Both the position numbers and the translations under genes were made by a program. Positions 7,409 to 15,245 of a stretch of DNA of 32,820 bases are shown here, in pieces (the first letter of the stretch is position 1; every line of letters starts with the position of its first letter). The notes below the pieces were generated by a model. That model saw only the letters and a program-made list of their open reading frames with translations. It did no database searches and was not told the DNA's origin. This stretch comes from Rhodospirillales bacterium CG15_BIG_FIL_POST_REV_8_21_14_020_66_15 (GTDB taxonomy: Bacteria; Pseudomonadota; Alphaproteobacteria; Rhodospirillales; Casp-alpha2), in assembly GCA_002781745.1 (NCBI GenBank), contig PFFW01000063.1, forward strand, positions 1 through 32,820, in the 5' to 3' direction.

Positions 7409-8310
7409 TGAAGCCTTTTTACGTTCATGTAGGGCTTCCGCGATGTGCATCGACCTTGATCGAAAACATCTTTCTATTCCCGGAACACGAAGGGTATCAG
7501 TCCCTCCGCAATGACAACATTCTGCCGCTGCCGCGCCTTTACAAGGAATTCCGTCGCAACGTTGATGTGCCTGTCTGGTCCGACGAACTCTGCACCCGCC
7601 TGCGCGACTACCATGTCGCGCCGTTGCTTCATCATGATGCCAGTGGCTTTTTCACCAGCGACGAAGGCCTGACCGGAATAAACGACCGACCCGGTGTACC
7701 ATTGGTCTACGCAAACCGTGTAATGGTCCTTCGTCGCTTATGCGAGGGCTTCGACCTTCGATTGCTCCTGTTAGTCCGCAATCAGGCCCGTTACGTGGTG
7801 TCCATGTACGGACTTCACCTGCAGAACGGCGGGCAAACCGGGTTCAATGATTACGTGGCGGCGTTTCCCTATGCCCATCTGGACTGGCTGAGGGTCGCCA
7901 ATACCCTTGCCGAATTTGTCGGCACGGACGCAGTCACGGTAATGCCCTTCGAGAAGGAACTCTACCCCGCGTCAGGATCGTCCAACGGTAACTTTCTTGA
8001 GGCGTTCCAAAACGCCATGGCCATCAGCCGGCCGGTGAAACTGGAAACGCTCCCGCTCGTCAATCCCAGCCTTGTCCCGAAGTACCACGCGACGAAGCTG
8101 AGAGCGAACCAGGGCGACGACGCGGAAGGCGCCGCGGCAACGATCCCGGAGGGCGACGCCGCCTATTACAGCGCCTCGAAGGAATCTCCGTTGAGCCCGG
8201 AACAAGCCAAGGCCATCATGGCTCGTTACGCAGACACAAACCGCGAACTGTTCGCACGCTACATGCCCGATTTCGACGCGACTGCATATCAGCCGGGGGG
8301 CCTGACATGA
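7405..8310 (+). CDS. Sulfotransferase-like protein (copy 1)
   Basis: The 301-residue protein begins MMKPFYVHVGLPRCASTLIE. GLPRCASTLIE (10-20) looks like the 5'-phosphosulfate-binding loop of PAPS sulfotransferases (GxPRSGTT), and VRNQARYVVSMYGLH (124-138) resembles the 3'-phosphate-binding RDPxxxxxSxY motif. Typical partners would be PAPS and a glycan hydroxyl. The canonical SGT is replaced by CAS, so sulfation is a hypothesis. It starts inside the previous stop (4-nt overlap) and ends overlapping the next start by 4 nt, so it is translationally embedded in the neuB operon. Its composition looks more AT-rich than the genes on either side. A clear paralogue lies on the minus strand at 11608-12525. 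Confidence 0.62.
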   Translation: MMKPFYVHVGLPRCASTLIENIFLFPEHEGYQSLRNDNILPLPRLYKEFRRNVDVPVWSDELCTRLRDYHVAPLLHHDASGFFTSDEGLTGINDRPGVPLVYANRVMVLRRLCEGFDLRLLLLVRNQARYVVSMYGLHLQNGGQTGFNDYVAAFPYAHLDWLRVANTLAEFVGTDAVTVMPFEKELYPASGSSNGNFLEAFQNAMAISRPVKLETLPLVNPSLVPKYHATKLRANQGDDAEGAAATIPEGDAAYYSASKESPLSPEQAKAIMARYADTNRELFARYMPDFDATAYQPGGLT

Positions 8311-9311
8311 CCCTTGGCGTCGCCGTCATCGGATTGGGCGTGGGCGAACAGCATGCTCGCGCCTTCGCCGCTGCGCCGGGCTGCCGGGTTACCTGGCTCT
8401 ACGACCTTGACGCCGCCAAGGCCGAGCGCGTCGCCCGCGACCTGGGCCAGGGCCGGGTGGCGGAAAGTTTCGACCAGATCCTGGCCGATCCCGCCGTCGA
8501 CATTGTTTCCATCGCCACCTTCGATCACCTGCATTTCGACGAGGTCTGCCGGGCGCTGGACGCCGGCAAGCACGTGTTCGTGGAAAAACCGTTGTGCCGC
8601 ACGGAATCGGAGGCAAGCGAGATAGCGGCGCACTGGGCCAAGGCCGGAAACCTGCACCTGCGCTCCAACCTGGTGCTGCGCGCGGCACCCGTCTACGTCT
8701 GGCTCCGGAAAGCGATCCAGGCAGGCGATTTGGGCCAGGTATATGCCTTCGATGGGGATTACCTTTACGGCCGGATTCACAAGATCACCGCAGGCTGGCG
8801 CAAGGACGTGCCCGACTATTCCGTGATGGAGGGTGGCGGCATCCACATCATCGACCTGATGCTGCGGCTGATGGACGAGACTCCCGAAACCGTTGCCACT
8901 GTCGGCGCCAAGATCGCGACCCGGGGAACGGATTTCCGCTACGACGACTTCATGGCGACGACTTTTGCCTTCCCCTCGGGCGCCATTGGCCGCATCACCG
9001 CCAATTTCGGCTGCGTCCACCCGCATCACCACGTGATCCGGGTGTTCGGCACCCAGGCGACCTTCATCTACGACGACCAGGGCCCGCGCCTGTTCCGCGA
9101 CCGCAGGGACGGCGCGAAGGCCGAGAAACTGGACCTCGCCCCCCTACCCGCCGGCAAGGGCGTGCTTATCCCCGATTTCATCCAGGCTATCCGCACGGGC
9201 GTCGACCCGTCCCCGGCGGCGGAAGGAGAGTTCGCCCTGATCCGCGTCCTCGCCGCCGCCGACACGGCGCTCGCCGTCGGATCGCCGCAACCCATCAGGA
9301 CACAGCCATGA
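8307..9311 (+). CDS. Gfo/Idh/MocA-family NAD(P)-dependent oxidoreductase (copy 1)
   Basis: This 334-residue protein has an N-terminal Rossmann fold with VAVIGLGVGEQH (5-16) and the family's catalytic EKP (93-95) in VFVEKPLC, followed by the C-terminal substrate domain (GGGIHIIDLMLRLM). Members oxidise or reduce sugar hydroxyls, often of nucleotide-linked sugars, and are frequently paired with a DegT aminotransferase that aminates the resulting ketone. The next gene is such an aminotransferase, with a 4-nt ATGA overlap, so a 3-keto intermediate followed by amination is a reasonable inference. The upstream start also overlaps the previous stop. The substrate is unknown. Confidence 0.85.
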   Translation: MTLGVAVIGLGVGEQHARAFAAAPGCRVTWLYDLDAAKAERVARDLGQGRVAESFDQILADPAVDIVSIATFDHLHFDEVCRALDAGKHVFVEKPLCRTESEASEIAAHWAKAGNLHLRSNLVLRAAPVYVWLRKAIQAGDLGQVYAFDGDYLYGRIHKITAGWRKDVPDYSVMEGGGIHIIDLMLRLMDETPETVATVGAKIATRGTDFRYDDFMATTFAFPSGAIGRITANFGCVHPHHHVIRVFGTQATFIYDDQGPRLFRDRRDGAKAEKLDLAPLPAGKGVLIPDFIQAIRTGVDPSPAAEGEFALIRVLAAADTALAVGSPQPIRTQP

Positions 9312-10456
9312 CCAAGCTGGACATACCCTTCGGCCGCCCCTGGATCGATGACGCCGAGCGCGACGCGGTGATGGAGGTGCTCTCGGGGCACATCCTGACC
9401 CACGGCCCCAACTGTCACGCCTTCGAGGAGGGCTTCGCCGAAATGATGGGCGGCGGACATGCGGTCTCGACCTCAAGCTGCATGGCGTCGCTGCACCTGT
9501 CGTGGATCGACCTCGGCGTCGGCCCGGGGGACGAGGTCCTGCTGCCGGCCATGACCCATGTGGCGACGGCGCACGCAGCGACGTTGACGGGCGCGACCCC
9601 CGTGTTCGTCGACAGCGAAGTGACCACGGGCAACATGGACCTGGACGACATGGCGGCCAAGGTCACGCCCAGGACCAAGGCCATCGGCATCGTCCATTAC
9701 GCGGGCATCCCCATCGACATGGTGAAGGTCATGGCGCTGGCGAAGAAACACGGGCTGAAGGTCGTTGAGGACTGCGCGCTCGCCGTCGAGGCCCGCGTCG
9801 ACGGCACCCATGTCGGCCTGTTCGGGCACACGGGCTGCTATTCCTTCTATCCGGTCAAGCACATCACCTGCGGAGAGGGCGGCATGCTGGTGTCCAAGGA
9901 CCCGGAAACGGTGAAACGCATCGGCGAGTTCCGCGCCTTCAACTACGATCGCTCCGGCCCGGGACCGAAGGTTCCAGGTCTCTACGACGTGAAGGGGCTG
10001 GGCATGAACTACCGCATGTCAGAGATGCAGGCGGCGCTCGGCCGCGTGCAGCTGACCCGCATGCCCGAGATCATGGCCCGGCGCGAGACCAATTTCCGCG
10101 CCCTTCAGACGGGCCTGAATGCCGTCGAGGGCGTGTACGTGCTGGACAGCGGCGAGGAGCGGCTGAAATCCAGCTTCTACTGCGCCATTGCGCTGCTCAA
10201 GGGCGACCTTGCGCCCTGGCGCAATGACATCGCCTTGGCGTTGAACGCGCGGGGGGTCGGAACGTCCGTCTATTACCCCCATCCTATCGGCCGGCTGCGC
10301 TATTACCGGGAGAGGTTCGGCTATGATGCCAACGGATTCAGGGGGGCCACAGCGCTTGCCGACCACGCCATCGCCCTGCCCTGCGGCCCGCACCTGACAA
10401 TCCAGGACATGGCCGACATCGTCGCGTGCGTGGCCGAGATCGTCGCCGCCCGCTGA
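9308..10456 (+). CDS. DegT/DnrJ/EryC1 PLP-dependent sugar aminotransferase (copy 1)
   Basis: The 382-residue product is a fold-type I sugar aminotransferase. STSSCMASLHL near 54-64 forms the phosphate cup, VVEDCALAV (152-160) carries the Asp that contacts the pyridine nitrogen, and SFYPVKHITCGEGG (179-192) carries the Schiff-base Lys184. The family transfers the amino group of glutamate to a keto sugar nucleotide. The start at 9308 overlaps the oxidoreductase stop by 4 nt. It is the last gene of the neuB operon; a 110-bp gap follows without a strong terminator. Together with the preceding dehydrogenase it probably forms a two-step oxidise-and-aminate unit. Confidence 0.88.
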   Translation: MTKLDIPFGRPWIDDAERDAVMEVLSGHILTHGPNCHAFEEGFAEMMGGGHAVSTSSCMASLHLSWIDLGVGPGDEVLLPAMTHVATAHAATLTGATPVFVDSEVTTGNMDLDDMAAKVTPRTKAIGIVHYAGIPIDMVKVMALAKKHGLKVVEDCALAVEARVDGTHVGLFGHTGCYSFYPVKHITCGEGGMLVSKDPETVKRIGEFRAFNYDRSGPGPKVPGLYDVKGLGMNYRMSEMQAALGRVQLTRMPEIMARRETNFRALQTGLNAVEGVYVLDSGEERLKSSFYCAIALLKGDLAPWRNDIALALNARGVGTSVYYPHPIGRLRYYRERFGYDANGFRGATALADHAIALPCGPHLTIQDMADIVACVAEIVAAR

Positions 10457-10566
10457 CCGTCGCCGATAGTGGACCTGAGCCGTAATTAACCCCCCTTTCA
10501 CCGACTGGTGCTACGTTGGACGCAACGGACGGCAGGGCGCCAATCAGGACAGGGTCTGGTACGGAT

Positions 10567-11541
10567 ATGGAATTTTCCATTAAAAACAACTGGATAGAAA
10601 TGTCCCCGAGCATGCGGGAGGCGGTCGGACGGATGGGGCCGTTTTCCCGGCACGCCCTGTATCGCCTTTGCTGCCAGCAGGCCTACAAGGTGCAGGGCGG
10701 GACCGTCCCTGACGGCCAGACGGATTTGGCGGAGACGGGATTCACCACGCTCGACGGCGTGCTCCGTCAAGAATCCGTGAGGAAAATTCGGGACATGATC
10801 GACCGCATGATATCGCGCGAACCCCCCCCGTTTTCGCCGACGCCCGAAATCCCGGCCTACTTTTTACCCTGGCAGGACGAAGACAAGAAACTAGCCGCCG
10901 ATATCCTGACGGAAGCCATCAGCGGCCGATTGGAAACGCTGTTGCACCAATATTTCCAAAGCCACTTCTTCATTCGAACCGTGACAGCTTCGCGGCTGTT
11001 TCCTTCAGACGAGTCGATGAACAGCTATTTATGGCACCGGGATTCGGAAATTCCGCATCAGGTACATGTCATCATCTATCTGACGGAACTATCGGCGGAG
11101 CATGGCAGCACCGAACTGTTGTCTCTTGAGGATACGAAGGCCGCCGCCGCGGCCGGATATGATTTTCCCTATCTGGAGGATCGGGAATCGGACTTGGGCG
11201 AGCTGTTCAAATCGGTGGATAAACCGTATGCGCCGTATCGCGTTTCGGCGAATGCTGGCGATGCCTTGATCTTCACGCCGAACCGCGTGCTTCACAAGGG
11301 GGCCCAACCGAACGCGGGTTTCCGGGACGCGATTCTGGCGGTCGTACACCCCTGCCCGTCGCCGTGGCGGCTCACACTCCAGCACAATTACCCGAGGATA
11401 TTCGTCACCATGCACGGGTTGAATGCGCTCACCGATCCGTTCGCCCATTTCAAGCCCGAATGGGATCACTTCGGACTCCCGGAATGGGTCCGCGAATTCA
11501 AGATGGCCCCGCCCAACTGGATTGACGCAGCACGCGGTTAG
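10567..11541 (+). CDS. Phytanoyl-CoA dioxygenase-like Fe(II)/2-oxoglutarate oxygenase
   Basis: This 324-residue protein shows the iron facial triad of the phytanoyl-CoA dioxygenase group: His157-x-Asp159 in WHRDSE and His243 in NRVLHKGAQ. Arg253 (AGFRDAIL) is well placed to bind 2-oxoglutarate. Between them, VHVIIYLTELSAEHGSTELL matches the jelly-roll strands. Such enzymes hydroxylate a wide range of substrates, so here it may hydroxylate a sugar, a lipid or a flagellin side chain. ATG 10567 is preferred; an in-frame TTG at 10516 would add 17 residues without a Shine-Dalgarno. It follows the neuB operon in the same direction after 110 bp and is convergent with the sulfotransferase-like copy 2. 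Composition is less GC-rich than the operon genes. Confidence 0.72.
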   Translation: MEFSIKNNWIEMSPSMREAVGRMGPFSRHALYRLCCQQAYKVQGGTVPDGQTDLAETGFTTLDGVLRQESVRKIRDMIDRMISREPPPFSPTPEIPAYFLPWQDEDKKLAADILTEAISGRLETLLHQYFQSHFFIRTVTASRLFPSDESMNSYLWHRDSEIPHQVHVIIYLTELSAEHGSTELLSLEDTKAAAAAGYDFPYLEDRESDLGELFKSVDKPYAPYRVSANAGDALIFTPNRVLHKGAQPNAGFRDAILAVVHPCPSPWRLTLQHNYPRIFVTMHGLNALTDPFAHFKPEWDHFGLPEWVREFKMAPPNWIDAARG

Positions 11542-11555
11542 CACCCTTTCAACTT

Positions 11556-11569
11556 AATTGAAGTCAATT
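11556..11569. terminator. Weak AT-rich palindrome between convergent genes
   Basis: AATTGA-AG-TCAATT in the 66-bp gap between convergent stop codons is a perfect 6-bp inverted repeat. It is preceded by TTCAACTTAATTGAA, another small dyad. No T run follows. It could help end both transcripts, but support is slight. Confidence 0.2.
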
Positions 11570-11607
11570 CCGGCAGAGCCTGGTTCCGCGATCGTTTCCA
11601 CCCGGAT

Positions 11608-12525
11608 TCAACCAGCCGGCATATAGGGGGTGCGGTCGAACTGCGGCATGTAACGATCGAACATCAGATTATTGGTTTCCGCATAGCGCCGCCTCACGCT
11701 CTCGATCTCTTCGCCGCGAAGCAGCGACGGGGACGCGCCCCTGGGCTTGGGCACCGCCCGACATAGTATTTTGCGGATCTCGCTTGCGGTTTCCGGTTCG
11801 AACGTTCGGTTGATCTCCAGTTGCGCAGGCAGAAGTTTCGGATCCAGGCTCGGATTGGCCAAAGGAAGTCTTTCCATATCCACCGGCTGTTCGATGCCCA
11901 TGGCCTTGCAGATGGCGTCCATAAAATTGGCATAAGGAACGTCTTCCGCGTCGTAACATCGGGGCTCGAATGGAAACACCGATACCTGCTGTTCGCCGAA
12001 CACTTGGGCGAACGTGTCGGCGACATCGAGCCAGTCCAAATTCTCGAGCGGAAAGTCGCGGAAATAGGTTTCAAAATCCAGCTTGCCGCCGTTCTGGATA
12101 TGCAGTCCGTAGCAGGATTCAATGTAACTCACCTGATTGCGGACGATAAGGATGACCCGCGCCTGAAAGCCTTCCAGGAGACGCGCCATGAAGGGGGCCC
12201 GGTCCCCGTGGACACCGCGATTTCCTTTCTTGTCGTTGACGAAGGTAAGTCCCTCGTCGGTGACGAAGTACCCGCGCGATGAATCTCCGTAGTCCGAGTC
12301 ATTGACCAGTGGCAGGATGTATTGCTCACGAAGTTTCGTAAGCAGGGTTTCTCCCCACTTCGGTCGGGCGACGCCCTTGCGCAATTCCCGGTAAAGATGC
12401 GTGAGCGGCTTGATGCCGCTGGCGCGCAGTGCCTTGTACAGATCGTATTGCGGACCGTTGAACACTTCCTCGATCAGAGTCGACGCGCAGCGCGGTAATC
12501 CGATGTGGAGATAGATCGACTTCAA
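11608..12525 (-). CDS. Sulfotransferase-like protein (copy 2)
   Basis: This 305-residue protein is a clear paralogue of the gene at 7405-8310. It shares GLPRCASTLIE (9-19), DEGLT (90-94), VRNQ (128-131), YGLHIQNGG (139-147), LDWL, NPSL and a C-terminal RYMPQFD. The phosphosulfate-type loop and the following RNQxxYxxSxY segment suggest a PAPS-dependent sulfotransferase fold, with CAS in place of the usual SGT/S. It starts at TTG 12525 (no in-frame ATG or GTG nearby; GAGG 11 nt upstream), and the start aligns exactly with copy 1. It is on the opposite strand from copy 1 and next to the TPR-glycosyltransferase, possibly co-transcribed with it across 142 bp. Lower GC than the large operons. Sulfation of a glycan is inferred, not shown. 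Confidence 0.62.
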   Translation of the reverse strand: MKSIYLHIGLPRCASTLIEEVFNGPQYDLYKALRASGIKPLTHLYRELRKGVARPKWGETLLTKLREQYILPLVNDSDYGDSSRGYFVTDEGLTFVNDKKGNRGVHGDRAPFMARLLEGFQARVILIVRNQVSYIESCYGLHIQNGGKLDFETYFRDFPLENLDWLDVADTFAQVFGEQQVSVFPFEPRCYDAEDVPYANFMDAICKAMGIEQPVDMERLPLANPSLDPKLLPAQLEINRTFEPETASEIRKILCRAVPKPRGASPSLLRGEEIESVRRRYAETNNLMFDRYMPQFDRTPYMPAG

Positions 12526-12667
12526 TGAATTTCGAGCCTCTGATCTAACGGGATGGCAAGGCCTGCCCGCTCATTCGCTGGCCACCGGTCCGCTGACGGC
12601 TGAATTGCCGCCTTTCCTGTAACTTATCCGCGTATCACCGCAAAATACAGATCGGCGGCATCCCCGG

Positions 12668-13789
12668 CTAGCGGGCTGTCGTGAGGGCGACAAGGTCAGA
12701 GCGCATTTCCTCGATGACAGGCTCCCATTTACCGCGCTCGCCGCAGCGATAGATCCGCGCCGACGAGTACCACGATGACGGCCGTGGATTGTCGGCGTCA
12801 AGGTCTGGGAAGGTTGTCCATCGCCAGTCCGGAATTTTATAGGTGGGCAGCCAGAACGGCCCGTCCATGGCCCCCGCCAGATTGGCGAGCGCGCTGTCGA
12901 CCGCGATGACGAGGTCGAGTTCCGCGACCAAGGCAGCCGATGAATTCAACGGGTCGTTGTTCTCCATGATTTCCGCAGCGAGATCTTCCACGGCGATATC
13001 GGTAAGAGACTCGTGCAACTGATCCCGGCCATGGTCCACCTGCAGGGAAAAGAAACGGACATCGTTGCGATGGAGGTCCTTGTCTCGAAGGATGGGAATG
13101 AATTTGTCCAAGGGGATTGAGCGTTCAAAATCCCGGACGTGATCGGGATTCCCCTGCCAACTCAGACCGACTTTGAAGCCGCCGCCAAGCCTGTCCCGCC
13201 ACCGGGCGCGTTCATCCTCATCGACGTCAACATAGGGCGGCAACGGCATGTTCTGCGGCTGAGCGCCGTACACGGCGGGAAGTGAAAACAGGTTTATCCG
13301 CCAGTCGCAATCCGGCAGCGGATCACCGAGCGCACTGATCTCCGCATCCGGGAAAAGACGCCGCCAGAAGGGAACCGTCCCTCGTTTCACCTGCATTGAA
13401 AACGCGCCCACCCGCTGCCGTACCCAGGGCAGAAACCTGGCCGCCAAGATCGTGTCGCCCAGGCCGAGGTCGGCAAAGATCAGCAACCGTTCATTGGGGA
13501 TGGGGTCTCCCGTCCACACCGGCTGGGACAACTTCTCGAACGGCCGATGCGTGTAATAGGGCAGATCCAGGCGCCGCTCGAACAACGGCCAGGCCCCCAG
13601 CAAGTCGCCTTTCAACAGCAGGAACCCTGCGATCGTATGGGCAAGAAGCGGGTGCAGGGGCTTGCGCCGGGCCATCTGCTGATACAGGCGGTCGGCCTCG
13701 AACAACCGTCCTTCGTGTTGCGCGCTCAAGGCCCGTACGACTGCGTTCCGCAGAACGGCCGGTAAATCAGGGAAATCGGCGATCTGCAT
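12668..13789 (-). CDS. TPR-containing glycosyltransferase, candidate flagellin transferase
   Basis: The 373-residue protein has a short helical, TPR-like N terminus (about 10-80, AQHEGRLFEADRLYQQMARR). A GT-B type domain like those fused to TPRs in GT9/GT41-like proteins follows: DLGLGDTILAARFLPW (107-122), VGLSWQGNPDH, RSIPL, FFSLQV, and AVDSALANLAGAM near the C terminus. In Caulobacter, the TPR-glycosyltransferase FlmG binds flagellin through its TPRs and attaches pseudaminic acid; this smaller protein could play a similar role (inference). ATG 13789 has GAGG 7 nt upstream; a longer start at 13831 lacks one. It is divergent from the sigma-54 driven operon. It is the clearest transferase in the island. 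Confidence 0.75.
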   Translation of the reverse strand: MQIADFPDLPAVLRNAVVRALSAQHEGRLFEADRLYQQMARRKPLHPLLAHTIAGFLLLKGDLLGAWPLFERRLDLPYYTHRPFEKLSQPVWTGDPIPNERLLIFADLGLGDTILAARFLPWVRQRVGAFSMQVKRGTVPFWRRLFPDAEISALGDPLPDCDWRINLFSLPAVYGAQPQNMPLPPYVDVDEDERARWRDRLGGGFKVGLSWQGNPDHVRDFERSIPLDKFIPILRDKDLHRNDVRFFSLQVDHGRDQLHESLTDIAVEDLAAEIMENNDPLNSSAALVAELDLVIAVDSALANLAGAMDGPFWLPTYKIPDWRWTTFPDLDADNPRPSSWYSSARIYRCGERGKWEPVIEEMRSDLVALTTAR

Positions 13790-13836
13790 GAAACACCCTC
13801 GGGACGACCCCGTGCCGTCCGACATTGTCACGGTCG

Positions 13837-13864
13837 AGAATCCGGCTCAGCGCGAATTTGTCAA
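13837..13864 (-). promoter_or_regulatory. Possible sigma-70 promoter for the TPR-glycosyltransferase
   Basis: On the minus strand, a consensus TTGACA (13864-13859) is followed after 16 nt by GATTCT (13842-13837), which keeps the key A and final T of the -10 box. Transcription would begin near 13830, giving a leader of about 40 nt. The -35 box lies inside the 18-bp palindrome, so a protein bound there would interfere with this promoter. Confidence 0.35.
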
Positions 13865-13871
13865 CAAATTC
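13854..13871. promoter_or_regulatory. Perfect 18-bp palindrome, probable regulator-binding site
   Basis: GAATTTGTCAACAAATTC has 8-bp perfect arms around CA. It sits about 105-120 bp upstream of the -24 element at 13975, the usual distance for an enhancer-binding protein of a sigma-54 promoter, and it overlaps the -35 of the divergent gene. GTCAACAAATT inside it resembles the FleQ site reported in Pseudomonas (GTCAAT-AA-ATTGAC). Alphaproteobacteria use FlbD or other activators, so the protein that binds is unknown. Confidence 0.5.
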
Positions 13872-13974
13872 CACCTCTATGGAGAGCCAGCCGTGAACTG
13901 GCGCAAACTCTTACGTGACGGCAGCCACAGACTTTCCGAGGGCGCGCGCCGGCAGTTAATCGGGCTTTAAGAAA

Positions 13975-13990
13975 TGGCACATATCGTGCT
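13975..13990 (+). promoter_or_regulatory. Sigma-54 (-24/-12) promoter of the SDR-hisH-hisF operon
   Basis: TGGCACATATCGTGCT has GG and GC exactly 10 nt apart and matches TGGCAC-N5-TTGC at all but one of the conserved positions. Transcription would start near 14001, about 100 nt before the SDR start codon. Sigma-54 commonly drives mid- and late-class flagellar genes in alphaproteobacteria, which ties this sugar operon to flagellar assembly. Confidence 0.75.
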
Positions 13991-14101
13991 ATTGTTGGAG
14001 CCTGAAAGCTACGCTCGGATCAGTGTCGGATGAATTCCGAAAGGTCGAGGTACGCTTGACCGCCAAGAACGGCGGTGACGGCTCAGAAAGAGGAGACCAT
14101 C

Positions 14102-15190
14102 ATGTCTGCAATCCTGACTCCCAAAGCGATTAAAACCGCCTTGGCCGGCGAGCGGGTAGCGCTTGTCGGCGGCGCGGGATTCATCGGGCACAATCTCGCA
14201 CTCGGCCTTCGCGAGTACGGGGCCAGCGTTCTGCTGATCGACAACCTGATGCAGAACAACCTGCTGGCCAATATCTCGGATATGGAAATCGATCCCTTCC
14301 GCCGGGAACTGAATTTCAACTTCCTTCGCCAACGTTTCGAAATGCTGCGCGACGCCGGGGTCGAAATCGCCAGTGCCGATGCGCGCTCCATGATCGACCT
14401 GGAGAACGCGTTCAGGAAATTCTCCCCGACCAAGATCGTCCATCTGGCGGCGATTTCCAGCGCGGTCGAGGCAAAGAAGGTTCCGGGTCACTGCTTCGAC
14501 CTGCAACTGATCACACTACGCAACGTCCTGGAATACACCCAGCTTCGCCCCGACGAAGTCAACCAGGTGGTATTCATGTCGTCTTCGACCGTCTATGGCG
14601 ACTTCAAGACCCAGACCGTCGACGAAAGCGTCCGCCCGCAGCCCTACGGCATCTACGCCAACACCAAGTTCATGGGCGAACGGCTGGTCCGCACCTACAA
14701 TGAACAGTACGGCCTGAACGTGGCGATCATCCGCCCGTCCGCGCTGTACGGCGAACGCTGCATCTCGCGCCGCGTCAGTCAGGCCTTCATAGAGAACGCG
14801 CTGATGGGCAAGCCGTTGTTGCTCGAAGGCGGCGGCGACGGGCGCCTCGACTTCACCTACATCCTCGATCTGGTGGACGGCATCATCCGTTCAATGGCCG
14901 TGGAAATCGTGCCGGGTGCGTCGCATACCTTCAACATCACCTTCGGCAACGCCCGCACCATCCTGGAACTGGCCAACATCGTGAAGGACGTGGTGCCGAC
15001 GGCGGAGCTTCGCGAGGTCCCGCGCGACAAGATCAAGCCGATCCGCGGCACCCTGTCGACGCAGCGCGCCAAGGAGCACCTGAACTTCGAAGCCAAGTGG
15101 TCGTTGGAGACCGGATACCGCCGCTATTGCGAATGGTATGTCGAGCAATGGGAACGGGTTCAGGCTAAGATGGGTGCCAACCTGGCCTAA
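14102..15190 (+). CDS. NAD-dependent epimerase/dehydratase (extended SDR)
   Basis: The 362-residue protein is an extended short-chain dehydrogenase acting on nucleotide sugars. It shows the cofactor motif GGAGFIG (23-29), acidic residue in LLIDN (44-48), HLAAISS (114-120), the catalytic Ser stretch SSSTVYG (160-166) and Tyr185-xxx-Lys189 (YANTK). SSSTVYG fits a GalE/UDP-glucuronate epimerase-like enzyme better than a 4,6-dehydratase, which usually has STDEVYG or TDK. ATG 14102 has GAGGAG 7 nt upstream; the longer start at 14075 lacks one. It is first in an eleven-gene operon behind the sigma-54 promoter. A 55-bp gap separates it from hisH. Confidence 0.85.
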   Translation: MSAILTPKAIKTALAGERVALVGGAGFIGHNLALGLREYGASVLLIDNLMQNNLLANISDMEIDPFRRELNFNFLRQRFEMLRDAGVEIASADARSMIDLENAFRKFSPTKIVHLAAISSAVEAKKVPGHCFDLQLITLRNVLEYTQLRPDEVNQVVFMSSSTVYGDFKTQTVDESVRPQPYGIYANTKFMGERLVRTYNEQYGLNVAIIRPSALYGERCISRRVSQAFIENALMGKPLLLEGGGDGRLDFTYILDLVDGIIRSMAVEIVPGASHTFNITFGNARTILELANIVKDVVPTAELREVPRDKIKPIRGTLSTQRAKEHLNFEAKWSLETGYRRYCEWYVEQWERVQAKMGANLA

Positions 15191-15245
15191 CCGCCGGACC
15201 ACGCAACCCTCCGGGCACGTTCGCCCGCCTTGACCGACCGGAACC

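Larger units (their letters stand above)
13790..14101. other. Divergent control region between TPR-glycosyltransferase and SDR operon
   Basis: This 312-bp gap contains, left to right: the leader of the minus-strand glycosyltransferase, a possible sigma-70 promoter for it (13837-13864), a perfect 18-bp palindrome (13854-13871), a sigma-54 promoter for the plus operon (13975-13990), and that operon's leader with Shine-Dalgarno GAGGAG. A 60-codon open frame at 13788-13970 (+) has no recognisable content and overlaps these signals, so I do not call it a gene. Confidence 0.6.

Noticed and set aside
10512-10530. TGGTGCTACGTTGGA as a sigma-54 promoter of the dioxygenase
   Set aside because: The -12 dinucleotide is GA, so the essential GC is missing.
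13788-13970. 60-codon open frame on the plus strand in the divergent control region
   Set aside because: No recognisable content. It starts inside the glycosyltransferase start codon region and overlaps a palindrome and promoter elements.
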